Below are positions 35,648-44,126 of a stretch of 64,000 bases of DNA, in pieces. Origin of the DNA: Pelobacter propionicus DSM 2379 (GTDB lineage: Bacteria; Desulfobacterota; Desulfuromonadia; Geobacterales; Pseudopelobacteraceae); NCBI RefSeq assembly GCF_000015045.1, contig NC_008609.1, positions 1,603,001 through 1,667,000 of the forward strand, read 5' to 3'. Within the stretch, counting starts at the first letter, position 1. Each line of letters starts with the position of its first letter. The notes under the pieces were generated by a model. The model searched no databases, was not told the origin of the DNA, and worked only from the letters and a program-made list of their open reading frames with translations. The position numbers were made by a program, and so were the translations under genes.

Positions 35648-36432
35648 TGCCGGGACTCCTCCCCGGGTGCGCGTTTTTCGGCAAAGGGGGAGCGGGGGTG
35701 TTTGTCCTTCGGCGTGGGGAAGGTGGGGGCCGCCTCCATCAGCATGGCCCGGTTGACCAGGGCGCCCGCCGCGTGCATCAGCTGCGAGAAGGGGAAATAG
35801 ACCAGCAGGAAGCCTGCCAGTGAAAGGTGGAGCGTGAACAGCGGGTTGGGGGGGGGCGGCACGGAATCGAAGCGGAAGAGTGATGCAATCCAGGACCTGA
35901 CGGCCGGGAGGTCAGGGTGGAAGCCGGGCAGATACATGCCGAGCCCGCTTGAGGCGACGGAGAGCAGGAGCAGCAGGTCGAACCAGACCAGAGGCTCGGA
36001 GAGCCTGCGCAGTTCCCGGTCCAGCAGGCGACGGCAGAAGAGGGCGACCAGCGAGGAAACCATGACTGCTCCGGCCACTCCGCCCAGCGTCCTGGAGATG
36101 AGTGCGCTGGTCTCCAGGGAAGCGCCCAGAGCGGTGAACTGGCCGCGCAGGAGGGAGATTCCCAGGACGTGCCCGGCGAGGATCATGGCCAGGGAGAGGT
36201 GCAGCAGCCAAGCCAGGAACCAGAGCAGCCTGTTCTCGCGAAAGAGCGTCCTGAACAGGAACAGCTCTCCGGCCGCCAGCGCCAGCTTCCCGCGCCGCTT
36301 CGTCGAGACCGGGAAGAGGGTCAGCTGGTAGGGGACCGGCCGCCAGAGCCAGGCCGCGATGCGGAGGATGCTGGCGCAGAAGAACAGCGTAACAGCCGCG
36401 AGGGGAAGTATGCCGTAGAAGATGTGCTCCAT
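35644..36432 (-). CDS. dsrM: DsrM-like membrane cytochrome b subunit
   Basis: A 262-residue membrane protein with about five or six helices and NarI/DsrM-type histidines in LLHLSLAMILAGHVLG and LHLSLAGFLLVYFPFSQLMH, which are expected haem b ligands. It would take electrons from menaquinol and pass them to the DsrK-like partner encoded next (overlap of ATGA). The ATG at 36432 has GGAG upstream. The helix count and size match the membrane subunit of DsrMK and HmeCD. Confidence 0.82.
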   Translation of the reverse strand: MEHIFYGILPLAAVTLFFCASILRIAAWLWRPVPYQLTLFPVSTKRRGKLALAAGELFLFRTLFRENRLLWFLAWLLHLSLAMILAGHVLGISLLRGQFTALGASLETSALISRTLGGVAGAVMVSSLVALFCRRLLDRELRRLSEPLVWFDLLLLLSVASSGLGMYLPGFHPDLPAVRSWIASLFRFDSVPPPPNPLFTLHLSLAGFLLVYFPFSQLMHAAGALVNRAMLMEAAPTFPTPKDKHPRSPFAEKRAPGEESRQ

Positions 36433-36454
36433 GGACACTCCGTCCGTCGTCCGG

Positions 36455-36772
36455 CTACAGGCACCCCGCCGGTTTGGGCAGTCCCGCCACCTTGCAGGCT
36501 GTCCTGGCGGTCTTGCAGGAGAAAAGCGCCTCCAGTTCATCCAGGGTGACGCCGCTCTCCCTAGCCAGCTTGCGGTACATGGGGGCGACTTTGAAGCGCT
36601 GGTAGTAGTCGCGCAGGCAGTGGATCACCCGCCAGTGCGCCTCGCTCAGTTGGGGGATGTTTTCCAGAGCGGCCAGGGCGCGGGCCACGGCCTCGTTCCA
36701 CTCTTCCTGGCGGAGCAGGAAACCCTGCGAGTTCAGTTCGATACTGTTTCCATCAACTTCCAGGTATGGCAT
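36455..36772 (-). CDS. dsrC: DsrC-family sulfur carrier protein
   Basis: A 105-residue protein with the DsrC/TusE fold and the C-terminal swinging arm CKVAGLPKPAGCL. Both redox cysteines are present, Cys93 and Cys104, 11 residues apart. TusE proteins keep only the last one, so this is a true DsrC type able to form a disulfide or trisulfide. An extra Cys86 is close by. With no sulfite reductase beside it, the substrate thiol chemistry is open; regulation of Mo/W enzymes or thiol-disulfide respiration are options. It is preceded by a conserved leader with terminator (36843-36927). Confidence 0.9.
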   Translation of the reverse strand: MPYLEVDGNSIELNSQGFLLRQEEWNEAVARALAALENIPQLSEAHWRVIHCLRDYYQRFKVAPMYRKLARESGVTLDELEALFSCKTARTACKVAGLPKPAGCL

Positions 36773-37166
36773 CGTGATTTTCCACCTTGACGCTCCGGTG
36801 GTCGGATGAAAAACCGGCGCAATCGGATTGCGCGCTCCTATGAAAAAACCCGCGACAACAACCGACTCCTGTCGGTGTCATCGCGGGTTTCGTTGGGTCT
36901 GCTCTGTACAGAGGACGAAGTGGGCGCAAGTAGGTGCTGACCGTTTCAAATCCAGCCATCCGGATGGAATCGCTGTATGTCCTGTTTCCCTCCCGGTGAG
37001 CCGACGGCTGCAACTCTAACAATATTGCTACAGTAAATAAAGGGGAAAGTGGATTTCGGGGAGCCGACGACTATGGGCGCCCGGCACCGGATTTTGCATT
37101 GACCGGGGCGAATCTTTGTTGCTTACTGTCCGGATCACCAGATGCGTAGCAAGGCGGAGGAGTTTT
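36773..37166. other. Divergent intergenic region between dsrC-like and tonB genes
   Basis: 394 bases. The dsrC-side 71 bases before the ATG follow an intrinsic terminator at about 36843-36895 and a conserved block at 36896-36927. The remaining part (36930-37166) must carry both divergent promoters. No gene is supported. Confidence 0.6.
36843..36927 (-). promoter_or_regulatory. Conserved leader with terminator, copy 1 (upstream of dsrC)
   Basis: Read on the minus strand, the 85-base leader starts GCGCCCACTTCGTCCTCTG, contains the short hairpin CTCTGT-ACAGAG and then GCAGACC, and ends in an intrinsic terminator. The terminator arms are ACGAAACCCGCG and CGCGGGTTTTTTC around a GTCGGT-rich loop. 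A second copy of identical length lies at 56501-56585. The terminator stands 71 bases before the dsrC ATG, so it looks like a riboswitch or attenuator that controls read-through. I recognise no catalogued class. Confidence 0.65.
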
Positions 37167-38033
37167 TTGGAGCGAACACCACCTGAAAAAGTCTTTTCCA
37201 TCCGGACGGCACTGCTGATCTCTCTCGTGCTCCATGCCTGCCTGCTGATGCTCTTTAGTTGCCCGTGCGACAGTCTCCCCGATCCCCGACCGATCATCGT
37301 TGATCTGAGTCTCGCCATGCCGGCGGGTGGGGGAGGGGGGGGCGGTCAGGGGGGCGCTTTCACGGGCGCCATCCGACCATCAGCGGCTCCTGCTACCTCC
37401 CGTCCTCCAGTCCCTGCTGTGCGGCACGGCGCTCCACTACGGGGCCGGGAAACAGTGGTGACCAGAGCAGTTCCGCTCGTTCGTGCCCTGTCGTCGGTCC
37501 AAAAACGCCGCCAGGATGGGGGAGCGCTGACACATGGGGCAGCGGGATCGGTTCTTGTGCTTGCGGCGGCAAACGATTCCGCTGCCTCCGGCCCGGGTGG
37601 AGGTGGCTCAGGGGGGAACGGTACGGGGTCAGCTACTGGCCACGGCTCCGGTTCGGGAAGTGGATCTGGCAGCGGTTCGGGGAGCGGAGGCGGCGATGGG
37701 GCCGGAAGCGCTGCCGTCGGAAGGAGCGGGAACAGTGTCCAGCTTCAGCGTTCCGGATACCTGGCCGAACATTTCGCCTACATCCGGGAGATCATCCACA
37801 GGCGCCTTACCTATCCCCGCAGGGCGCAGCGGGAAGGGTGGAGCGGAAGGGTGCGGGTCTCCTTCGTTATCCAGGAAGACGGCAGCGTGAGCGATATCCG
37901 CGTTGTGGGGAGCTCCGGATACGATATCCTGGATCAGGGCGCCGTGGAGGCCATACGAAAGTCCGCGCCCTTTCCCCGGCCTCCGGTCAGTGCGGAGCTC
38001 CGCATGCCCATCGTCTACCAGCTGGAACCGTGA
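37167..38033 (+). CDS. tonB: TonB-family energy-coupling protein
   Basis: A 288-residue protein with a membrane helix at about 11-27 and a C-terminal TonB domain: YPRRAQREGWSGRVRVSFVI, then EDGSVSDIRVVGSSGYDILD and a final AFPRPP-like end. The periplasmic spacer is unusual: instead of Pro-Lys/Glu-Pro repeats it is rich in Gly and Ser, with a GSGSGS run near residues 165-185. The start is the TTG at 37167, after GGAGGA at the usual distance; the frame opens earlier without a start signal. It is convergent with the ECF transporter and TonB receptor genes and presumably energises that receptor. Confidence 0.82.
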   Translation: MERTPPEKVFSIRTALLISLVLHACLLMLFSCPCDSLPDPRPIIVDLSLAMPAGGGGGGGQGGAFTGAIRPSAAPATSRPPVPAVRHGAPLRGRETVVTRAVPLVRALSSVQKRRQDGGALTHGAAGSVLVLAAANDSAASGPGGGGSGGNGTGSATGHGSGSGSGSGSGSGSGGGDGAGSAAVGRSGNSVQLQRSGYLAEHFAYIREIIHRRLTYPRRAQREGWSGRVRVSFVIQEDGSVSDIRVVGSSGYDILDQGAVEAIRKSAPFPRPPVSAELRMPIVYQLEP

Positions 38034-38036
38034 CAC

Positions 38037-38588
38037 CTACGTTGAGGGGATCAGCCTGTTGGCCTGCAGCCGTCGGATGACGCTGGGTACCAGCAGCGAT
38101 CCTGCCGCGCCGAAACAGGCGCTGCCCACCGAGGTCAGGATGATATGCTGCACGATGATCTCCGTTTCCAGCCCCAAAAGCAGGTCCAGGCCGATGCCCG
38201 TCAGCGCCTTGCAGAGCGAGGCCAGGATGCCGGCCAGCAGGCAGGCGAGGTAACGCGTGGGAAGGGGAGGGTAGATGGCGCCGGCGATATCGATGACTAT
38301 GGCCGGCAGGATGAAGTTGGCGATGACCAGCGGCCCCATCTTGGTCATTCCCAGCATCATGCAGACCAGTCCCGCCACGATCCCCACCAGGGTGGACGCT
38401 CCGATCTTGGGCACGCATCCCCGAGCCATGAGCAGGAAGAAGATCAGGAAAAACATGGAATGACCGGGCAGGGAAAAATGGATTCGCAATGCCGCCCGGG
38501 TCAGCACAATGAATGTGGCGCAGAAGCCGAGCAGCAGCGCCTCGCGAAGCGTGAAACGCCCCCACAGAAAAATATTCTCTTGTTTCAT
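38037..38588 (-). CDS. ECF transporter substrate-binding (S) component, putative
   Basis: A 183-residue membrane protein with about six helices, typical in size and hydrophobicity for ECF S components. Conserved polar spots include the GHSMFF and GASTLVGIVAG segments. It is the last gene of an operon after EcfT and the fused EcfA, so it is the natural substrate-specific subunit. I cannot assign the substrate; a TonB receptor upstream suggests a ligand too large or scarce for porins. The ATG at 38588 follows GGGAG. Confidence 0.7.
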   Translation of the reverse strand: MKQENIFLWGRFTLREALLLGFCATFIVLTRAALRIHFSLPGHSMFFLIFFLLMARGCVPKIGASTLVGIVAGLVCMMLGMTKMGPLVIANFILPAIVIDIAGAIYPPLPTRYLACLLAGILASLCKALTGIGLDLLLGLETEIIVQHIILTSVGSACFGAAGSLLVPSVIRRLQANRLIPST

Positions 38589-38684
38589 CAACGGTCTCCC
38601 TTCTTCTGGTTCCTTTATAGGATCTTTTGCATGCGGACCTGTGCTCTCTCTTCAACCATTACAAACACACAGTCGGTGGGGTAG

Positions 38685-38709
38685 CTCCCTCCCCTTCACA
38701 AGGAGGGAG
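38685..38709. repeat. REP-like hairpin between S component and EcfT
   Basis: CTCCCTCC (38685-38692) and GGAGGGAG (38702-38709) form a perfect eight-pair stem around CCTTCACAA. CTCCCTCCCCTTCAC-type palindromes are common dispersed intergenic repeats. It lies in the 165-base gap of this operon. Confidence 0.55.
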
Positions 38710-38753
38710 AATAGTGGGCAACCTTTTCTTGTTAACGCCTTTCTCCCCCAGGA

Positions 38754-39491
38754 TCACCGCCTCTGCTCCCCTTCCCTCGTGGCAGGCTCCAGGCTCAGCG
38801 GATTGAAATGGGTGCGCTCATTTCTCCGTCCGAATCCCCGCGCCTCGGCGGACAGTGCCGCTTCGTCGGCGATCTTCAGTGCGCGCACCAGCAGCGGGAT
38901 CATCAGGCAGTGGAACATGTCCCGCCAATTGGCGGGGTTGAGCAGGTCACGCGGCGCCAGTCGTGCGCCCCGCAGTTGCTGAGTCATTTTTATTTCATGG
39001 ATCTCCCGTGCGAAGAGCGGTACGAAGCGCAGGCTGGTGTAGACCAGGAAGGAGAGCCGGTAGGGGATGACCCTGCTCAGTTCCTGCATCATGCGGGAAG
39101 CCAGGGTGGTGCGCAGGAAAACGATGCCGGGGATGAAGAACAGGAATATCTGCAGCGCAATGCGCAGCCCCGGCCAGAGCCCCTCGGGTATGCCGTAGCG
39201 CGCCGTGTACAGTCCCACGACGATCAGTGCCTGTACCATCAGGTAGCGGGTGTCCCGCCACAGGTCGGCCAGCGTCAGGCGGGCGCTGAAGTAGTAGACA
39301 CCGTCCAGGGCCAGCACCAGTGCCAGGGACCAGGGTTTTTGGGCCGCGATGGCCGCCACCCCCAGCAGGGTACCCAGCAGCAGCTTCCAGGCGACCCCCA
39401 TGCGGTGGATCGGGGAGTCCACGGACAGGTACTGGCAACCGTAATCGCTGCGTCGATTTCTTTTGTGCTTGAGCGGGTCAGGATCGGGCAC
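38754..39491 (-). CDS. ECF transporter transmembrane protein EcfT (CbiQ-like)
   Basis: A 245-residue membrane protein of the EcfT/CbiQ family. The N-terminal segment YLSVDSPIHRMGVAWKL is the usual start block. Both coupling-helix Ala-Arg-Gly motifs that touch the ATPases are present: QQLRGARL and SAEARGFG. It couples the S component to the ATPases. The GTG start at 39491 overlaps the EcfA gene by 14 bases and has a weak ribosome site, so coupled translation is likely. Confidence 0.85.
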   Translation of the reverse strand: MPDPDPLKHKRNRRSDYGCQYLSVDSPIHRMGVAWKLLLGTLLGVAAIAAQKPWSLALVLALDGVYYFSARLTLADLWRDTRYLMVQALIVVGLYTARYGIPEGLWPGLRIALQIFLFFIPGIVFLRTTLASRMMQELSRVIPYRLSFLVYTSLRFVPLFAREIHEIKMTQQLRGARLAPRDLLNPANWRDMFHCLMIPLLVRALKIADEAALSAEARGFGRRNERTHFNPLSLEPATREGEQRR

Positions 39492-40854
39492 GCGAGGAGG
39501 TCTCCAGGGAGATGGTTCGGTCGGCCCAACAGGGATCGGGCAGGGGGTCGTGGGACGCGATCAGGACGGTGGTGGCATAGCTGTCGCGCAGGTCGGCCAG
39601 TATCTTCAGCAGGCGGTAGCGCTGGCCCAGGTCGAGTCCGGAAAATGGCTCGTCCAGCAGGAGCAGCCGCGGCTGCGGGGCGAGCACCGATGCCAGGGCC
39701 ACCCGGTGCTGTTCGCCGAAGCTTAGGGAGAGGGGCAGCCTGTGGCTCAGATGGTCTGCTTCGCAGGCGAGCAATGCCTTCTCCACCAGCTGTCTGGCCT
39801 GGTCGTCGGGAAGGCGGAGCCGTTTTAAGGAAAAGGCCACCTCCTCCTGGACCGTGTTCTCGAAGAGCTGGCGCTGGGGGTTCTGGAAGAGGTAGCCCAC
39901 CGTGCCCGTCAGGCCCTTGCGGTTGGAGACTCCCGCCAGCCGGATGGCCCCGGAGTCCGGCCTGATCACGCCGGCCAGGCAACGCAGCAGGCTGGACTTT
40001 CCCGAGCCGTTGCGGCCGAAGAGGTGGATTCGTTCTCCCGCCGCGACCCGCAGGGAGAAGTCCCTAAGGACCATCCCCTGGTCAGGGTAGGAGAGGCAGA
40101 GCCGATCGATGTCAATGGCCGCCTGCCGCTCCCCGTCGGATTCCTGGGGGAGCGGGGAGGAGGCGTAGCGCTCCGGTTTGGTGAAATCAACCGGGACCTG
40201 CCGTGATTCACGAATGATTTTCCCCTTCTCCATCAGCAGGTAGCGGTCGATGAGCTCCGCGAACGGTTCCAGGTTGTGTTCGGCGATCAGCAGGGTGTAG
40301 CCGCTCCTCTTCAGCTCTCCCAGCACCTGGACCAGTTCCGCCTTGGAGGCTCCGTCCAGCTGTGAGGTCGGCTCGTCCAGCAGCAGCAGGCAGGGGTTCA
40401 TGGAGAGGACCGAGGCGATGGCCAGGCGGTGTTTCTGGCCGGCCGACATGCGCTCCACGTTTCGTTGCTCGAACCCGGTCAGTTGCACCGCCGCCAGGGA
40501 ACGTTCGATGCGGCCGCCGATCTGTTCGGCGGGAACGCAGAGGTTTTCCGGTCCGAAGGCGACCTCCTCGGCCACTGTGGCGCAGAGGATCTGGGTCTCG
40601 GCGTTCTGGAAGACAATGCCGATCCCGTCCCGGTGGGAGGTGGCCAGGTCTCCGGGCATATCGATCTGTATGCCGCCGGTCAGGGAGCCGTCATGCAGGA
40701 GCGCCTTGATGGTCAGGAGCAGCGTGCTCTTGCCGCATCCCGAGTGGCCGGTGACGCAGACGCATTCGCCGGCCCGCACGGAAAAGGACACCCCCGCCAG
40801 GGCGGGGGTGTGTTCATCCGGATAGTTGTAGGATAGATCGTTAACCTGGAGCAT
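39478..40854 (-). CDS. ECF transporter fused double ATPase (EcfA1-EcfA2)
   Basis: A 458-residue fusion of two ABC ATPases. The first has GHSGCGKST (Walker A), RMSAGQKHRLAIA (signature) and LLLLDEPTSQLD. The second has GRNGSGKSS, LSLSFGEQHRVALA and LLLLDEPFSGLD. Most ECF systems use two separate proteins; a fusion of this layout is seen in some lineages. All catalytic motifs are intact. It is the first gene of the ECF operon, 57 bases after the TonB receptor. Confidence 0.92.
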   Translation of the reverse strand: MLQVNDLSYNYPDEHTPALAGVSFSVRAGECVCVTGHSGCGKSTLLLTIKALLHDGSLTGGIQIDMPGDLATSHRDGIGIVFQNAETQILCATVAEEVAFGPENLCVPAEQIGGRIERSLAAVQLTGFEQRNVERMSAGQKHRLAIASVLSMNPCLLLLDEPTSQLDGASKAELVQVLGELKRSGYTLLIAEHNLEPFAELIDRYLLMEKGKIIRESRQVPVDFTKPERYASSPLPQESDGERQAAIDIDRLCLSYPDQGMVLRDFSLRVAAGERIHLFGRNGSGKSSLLRCLAGVIRPDSGAIRLAGVSNRKGLTGTVGYLFQNPQRQLFENTVQEEVAFSLKRLRLPDDQARQLVEKALLACEADHLSHRLPLSLSFGEQHRVALASVLAPQPRLLLLDEPFSGLDLGQRYRLLKILADLRDSYATTVLIASHDPLPDPCWADRTISLETSSRARS

Positions 40855-40911
40855 GGTGCGTCCATGTATGGCACGGGATTGCCAACTGTTCCCGTGCTGA
40901 AGTGGCGACGG

Positions 40912-42909
40912 TCAGATGCGCAATTCGATCCCGCCGTAGATGAAACGGCCCGCCTGGGGATAGCCGTAGCTTGTCTCGTAGTTCTCGTCGAAGATGTTGT
41001 TGACCCCGAAATAGGTCGTGAATCTGTTGTCGAAGAACCTTTGGCTCAGTTTGACGTTCAGCAGGACATAGTCGTTCAGCTTCCCCTTGTCAAACGTTGC
41101 GGCGGTATCCTTTGTGTAGAAATACTGGTTGGCCACGTACTGGACCGAGACATAGGGGGTAAACCCGCAGTCGAAATCGTATTTTCCCTCGAAGGTGAAC
41201 TTGTCGTGGGGGGTGTACTGCAGCTGCTCCTTTTCGCTGTCATCCTTGACCTTTGAGTCCAGATAGGTGTAGGAGGCGCGCAGGAGGATGTTCTTGGTGA
41301 ACTGGGTGGCTGCCGCGATTTCGAAACCATCGTACACAACCTTGGACACGTTCATGTTCGTGTCGGTGGTCTTGTCTTTTTGAATCAGGTCCTTTACCTC
41401 GGTATGGAAGCCGATCAGGCTGATCCTGCTGTTGAAGGGGAGCTTCTGCTCCACCCCCCCCTCAAATGTCAGGGAACGTTCCGTATCCAGGTCAGGGTTG
41501 CCTTCGGAGAGACCGTACAGGTCGCCCAGGGTGGGGAAACGGATGTTCCTGTTGAAGGAGAACTTCAGCCGGGTGTCCTTGAGGATATCGTAATGGATGC
41601 CGGCGTTGACGCTGTAGTCGTTGTCCGAGGAGTGTTCGCGTGCCTGCCAGTGGTGGCCGTACCCGGCAACCAGCCCCAGCCCCTCCAAGGGGCTTAACTC
41701 GTACTCCGCTGCCAGGGTATGGACGCTGTACTGCTTTGACTCGTCCCTGCTCGTATCAAGCGGCTTATTGTTGGCCGATGATGTCAAGCCGTCGTTCTTC
41801 CACTGGTCCCATTCGTTGATCGTGGAGAAGGTCAGGGTGCCGGCCGCGCCGAAATCGTACCTGGGCTGCAGGCTGATGCCGTGGATGGTTGTCCTCACCC
41901 GCTCCTTGAAGCTGCTCTTTTTGGTGAAGGAGTCATAGTCGGCGTCGGCGTACAGGTAGTCCTGCATGTGCAGCTGGTTGCGGTAGGCCCAGCCCCTCAG
42001 GTTCAGTTTGTCGGTAAACCGGTAGTCACCGGCCAGCTGCAGCGACAGCCCCTCGTAGGACTCTATCCGCTCATACTTGGGTGTTGAGGCGAACGGGTCT
42101 TTGTTGTTGTCGATCGTGCCTGGCGGCTTGCCGTACTCCCCCTGGTTGTAGGTGAAGGTGAACCCCAGGGAGAGGTCATCGTTGGGATTGTAGCCGATGG
42201 TGCCCAGCACGTTGTGGCGTTCCCTGTCGCTGTTCTTGCGGTAGTCGCTGTCCTGGACCGAGGTTTTATCGAAGCTGTCGGAGAGCGGGAAACCGTCCAC
42301 GTCGGTGGAGCTTCCGCTGATGAAGAAGTCGAAGGCGTCCTTCTTGGCGGCCAGGCTGGACCTCACCAGGTAGGGGTAGTGGTCGCCGGTTTCGGCGGAA
42401 ACCATGCCGCTGATATCTTTGGAGCCCTTCTTGGTGATGATGTTGATCACCCCCCCCAGCCCCCCCTGGCCATAGAGGACGGAACTGGCTCCGCTGGTCA
42501 TTTTGATCATGGCGATGTTTTCCGTCGGGATGGTGGTCGGGTCGAACTGGCCGTCAAGGGCCGAATTGAGGGGAACCCCGTTCAGCAGCAGGATGACATG
42601 ACGGGTGCGGAAACCTCTCACGTCGATGCGGGGCACCCCTTCGGGCCCGATGCGCACATTCACGCCGGGCAGCAGGGAGATTGCCTGATCCAGGGTTGTG
42701 GCATTCATGCTCCTGATGTCCTCGGCGGTGACCGTATGCACCGTTTCCGCCGCCTGGACCCCCTCGGTTTTGCCCGAGACGACGATCTCGCCCAGGTTGT
42801 ACGCCTCCGTGTCCTCATCCCCCTGCTGGGCCGCCAGTACGCTGTGCTGGGGTGCCAACAGGCCGCATGCGGCAAGACACACGGCCCCAACCGTGATTTT
42901 CGTGTTCAT
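40912..42909 (-). CDS. TonB-dependent outer-membrane receptor (BtuB/FepA-like)
   Basis: A 665-residue outer-membrane receptor. It has a signal peptide (about 1-26), a plug domain (about 40-160: TVTAEDIRSMNATTLDQA, PRIDVRGFRTRHVILLLNG, SGASSVLYGQGGLGGVINII), and a 22-strand barrel with many DxDxD/YN repeats. The upstream-region layout fits a regulated receptor. It lies next to the ECF operon, with tonB convergent at 37167, so it forms a complete import route from outer to inner membrane. Ligand identity is unknown. A metal chelate is a strong possibility given two TupA-like genes just upstream. Confidence 0.9.
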   Translation of the reverse strand: MNTKITVGAVCLAACGLLAPQHSVLAAQQGDEDTEAYNLGEIVVSGKTEGVQAAETVHTVTAEDIRSMNATTLDQAISLLPGVNVRIGPEGVPRIDVRGFRTRHVILLLNGVPLNSALDGQFDPTTIPTENIAMIKMTSGASSVLYGQGGLGGVINIITKKGSKDISGMVSAETGDHYPYLVRSSLAAKKDAFDFFISGSSTDVDGFPLSDSFDKTSVQDSDYRKNSDRERHNVLGTIGYNPNDDLSLGFTFTYNQGEYGKPPGTIDNNKDPFASTPKYERIESYEGLSLQLAGDYRFTDKLNLRGWAYRNQLHMQDYLYADADYDSFTKKSSFKERVRTTIHGISLQPRYDFGAAGTLTFSTINEWDQWKNDGLTSSANNKPLDTSRDESKQYSVHTLAAEYELSPLEGLGLVAGYGHHWQAREHSSDNDYSVNAGIHYDILKDTRLKFSFNRNIRFPTLGDLYGLSEGNPDLDTERSLTFEGGVEQKLPFNSRISLIGFHTEVKDLIQKDKTTDTNMNVSKVVYDGFEIAAATQFTKNILLRASYTYLDSKVKDDSEKEQLQYTPHDKFTFEGKYDFDCGFTPYVSVQYVANQYFYTKDTAATFDKGKLNDYVLLNVKLSQRFFDNRFTTYFGVNNIFDENYETSYGYPQAGRFIYGGIELRI

Positions 42910-43127
42910 AGTGTGTTTCCCTCCAGGTGTGGTGTGTTCAGATCGCAAAAAAATAACAGGTGCCGCATAGCGGCATGAAAAACAGACGTAGTTATATAGT
43001 ATTAGTAATAACGATGTAAACGGGTAATAACATTATATATTATTTATTTTATGTAGTTTTTTCGGAGGGGCTGAGGGTGGCTATGTGGTGAAGTCTATAA
43101 CCTTTTTTGCCAGCTGTTGCAGCAGAT
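42910..43127 (-). promoter_or_regulatory. AT-rich promoter region of the TonB receptor
   Basis: This region contains the 5' leader of the receptor. At 42961-42975 TGCCGC-ATA-GCGGCA forms a short hairpin followed on the minus strand, after seven bases, by seven T; it may act as a weak attenuator. Further upstream lies a very AT-rich stretch (42985-43060) with two direct GTTATTAC copies 19 bases apart, read on the minus strand. Confidence 0.45.
42991..43012. promoter_or_regulatory. ModE-box-like palindrome upstream of the receptor
   Basis: GTTATATA, seven bases, then TAATAAC with a following GAT matches the general form of ModE operators (CGTTATATA - spacer - TATATAACG) with a few mismatches. 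A modE gene is in the window. It suggests that molybdate or tungstate status controls the receptor and the downstream ECF genes. Confidence 0.4.
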
Positions 43128-43159
43128 AAAAAAAGGCGTCCGGAGTGGACGCCTTTTTC
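43128..43159 (-). terminator. Intrinsic terminator after the first TupA-like gene
   Basis: GGCGTCC-ACTCC-GGACGCC with seven T after it on the minus strand; A-rich on the other side, so it may work in both directions. It separates the TupA-like genes from the receptor promoter. Confidence 0.85.
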
Positions 43160-43192
43160 TGTTGGAGGCAGGAGAAAAATACGAGTTGTCTG

Positions 43193-44056
43193 TTACAGGC
43201 CCAGCTGCTCCGGTTTCTTGCCCGCATCGGGGAAGAAGAGCGGGGCGCCGAACTTGGCTTTGCCGAACGTGCCGATCTCCTTCTGGGTCTTCTTGGAGAC
43301 CATGAAGTCGGAGAACGCCCTGGCGCCGGCTGCGTTCACCTTAGGCCACCTAGTGCTGTTTACTTCGATCACGTGATAGATGTTCAGTAGCTTGGAGTCG
43401 CCTTCCAGGATGATGGTCAGCTTGAGGTTCTTTTTCAGCGCCAGGTAGGTGGCGCGGTCGGTCAGGGTGTAGCCGTGCTTCTCGTCGGCAACGGAGAGGG
43501 TCTGACCCATGCCGAGACCGGTCTGCTGGTACCACTTCTGGTTGTCGGGGTTGATAGCGGCCGCCTTCCAGAGTCCCTTTTCCTTGGCATGGGTGCCGGA
43601 ATTGTCGCCGCGGGAGAGGAACAGGGCGTTGTGAGCCGCCATCTTCTTGAACGCCTCGGCGCTGGTCTTGGAACCGCGCAGTTTGGCCGGATCGCTGGCA
43701 GGGCCTACCAGGACGAAGTCGTTGTGCATGACCAGCTTGCGTGAAGTGCCGGATTGCTCCGCCATGAATTTCTTCTCTGCGTCGGGGGAGTGCACCAGCA
43801 GCACGTCGGCCTCACCCTTCTGCCCCATGGCCATGGCCTGGCCGGAGCCGACGGCGATGGTCTTGACGAAATAACCGCTCTGTTTCTCGAACAGGGGGAT
43901 CAGAACGTCCAGCAGGCCGGAGTCCTGGGTGCTGGTGGTGGTGGCCAGGATCAGGTTCCTGGAGGCGGCCATGGCAGTGGACGAGAGTCCGCAGGCCAGG
44001 ATGGCCAGTGTTGCAATGAAGGCGGTGAAACGGGACAATGGCTTGAATTTTCTCAT
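43193..44056 (-). CDS. tupA: TupA-type tungstate-binding periplasmic protein
   Basis: A 287-residue protein with a signal peptide (about 1-31) and the TupA signature ATTTSTQDSGLLDVLIPLF (38-56). Further blocks are VGSGQAMAMGQKGEADVLLV and SRGDNSGTHAKEKGLW, in which the SRGDxSGTH loop binds the oxyanion. TupA proteins bind tungstate with very high affinity for a TupBC ABC importer. No tupB or tupC is present in the window, so the partner permease is elsewhere or replaced. A well-formed terminator follows. Confidence 0.85.
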   Translation of the reverse strand: MRKFKPLSRFTAFIATLAILACGLSSTAMAASRNLILATTTSTQDSGLLDVLIPLFEKQSGYFVKTIAVGSGQAMAMGQKGEADVLLVHSPDAEKKFMAEQSGTSRKLVMHNDFVLVGPASDPAKLRGSKTSAEAFKKMAAHNALFLSRGDNSGTHAKEKGLWKAAAINPDNQKWYQQTGLGMGQTLSVADEKHGYTLTDRATYLALKKNLKLTIILEGDSKLLNIYHVIEVNSTRWPKVNAAGARAFSDFMVSKKTQKEIGTFGKAKFGAPLFFPDAGKKPEQLGL

Positions 44057-44126
44057 CTTTGATTCCTTTCCGGTGGTGGGGTGGTTGACACGTCACGGCT
44101 CTCGGCCCTGGCGTGTGGAAAACAGG

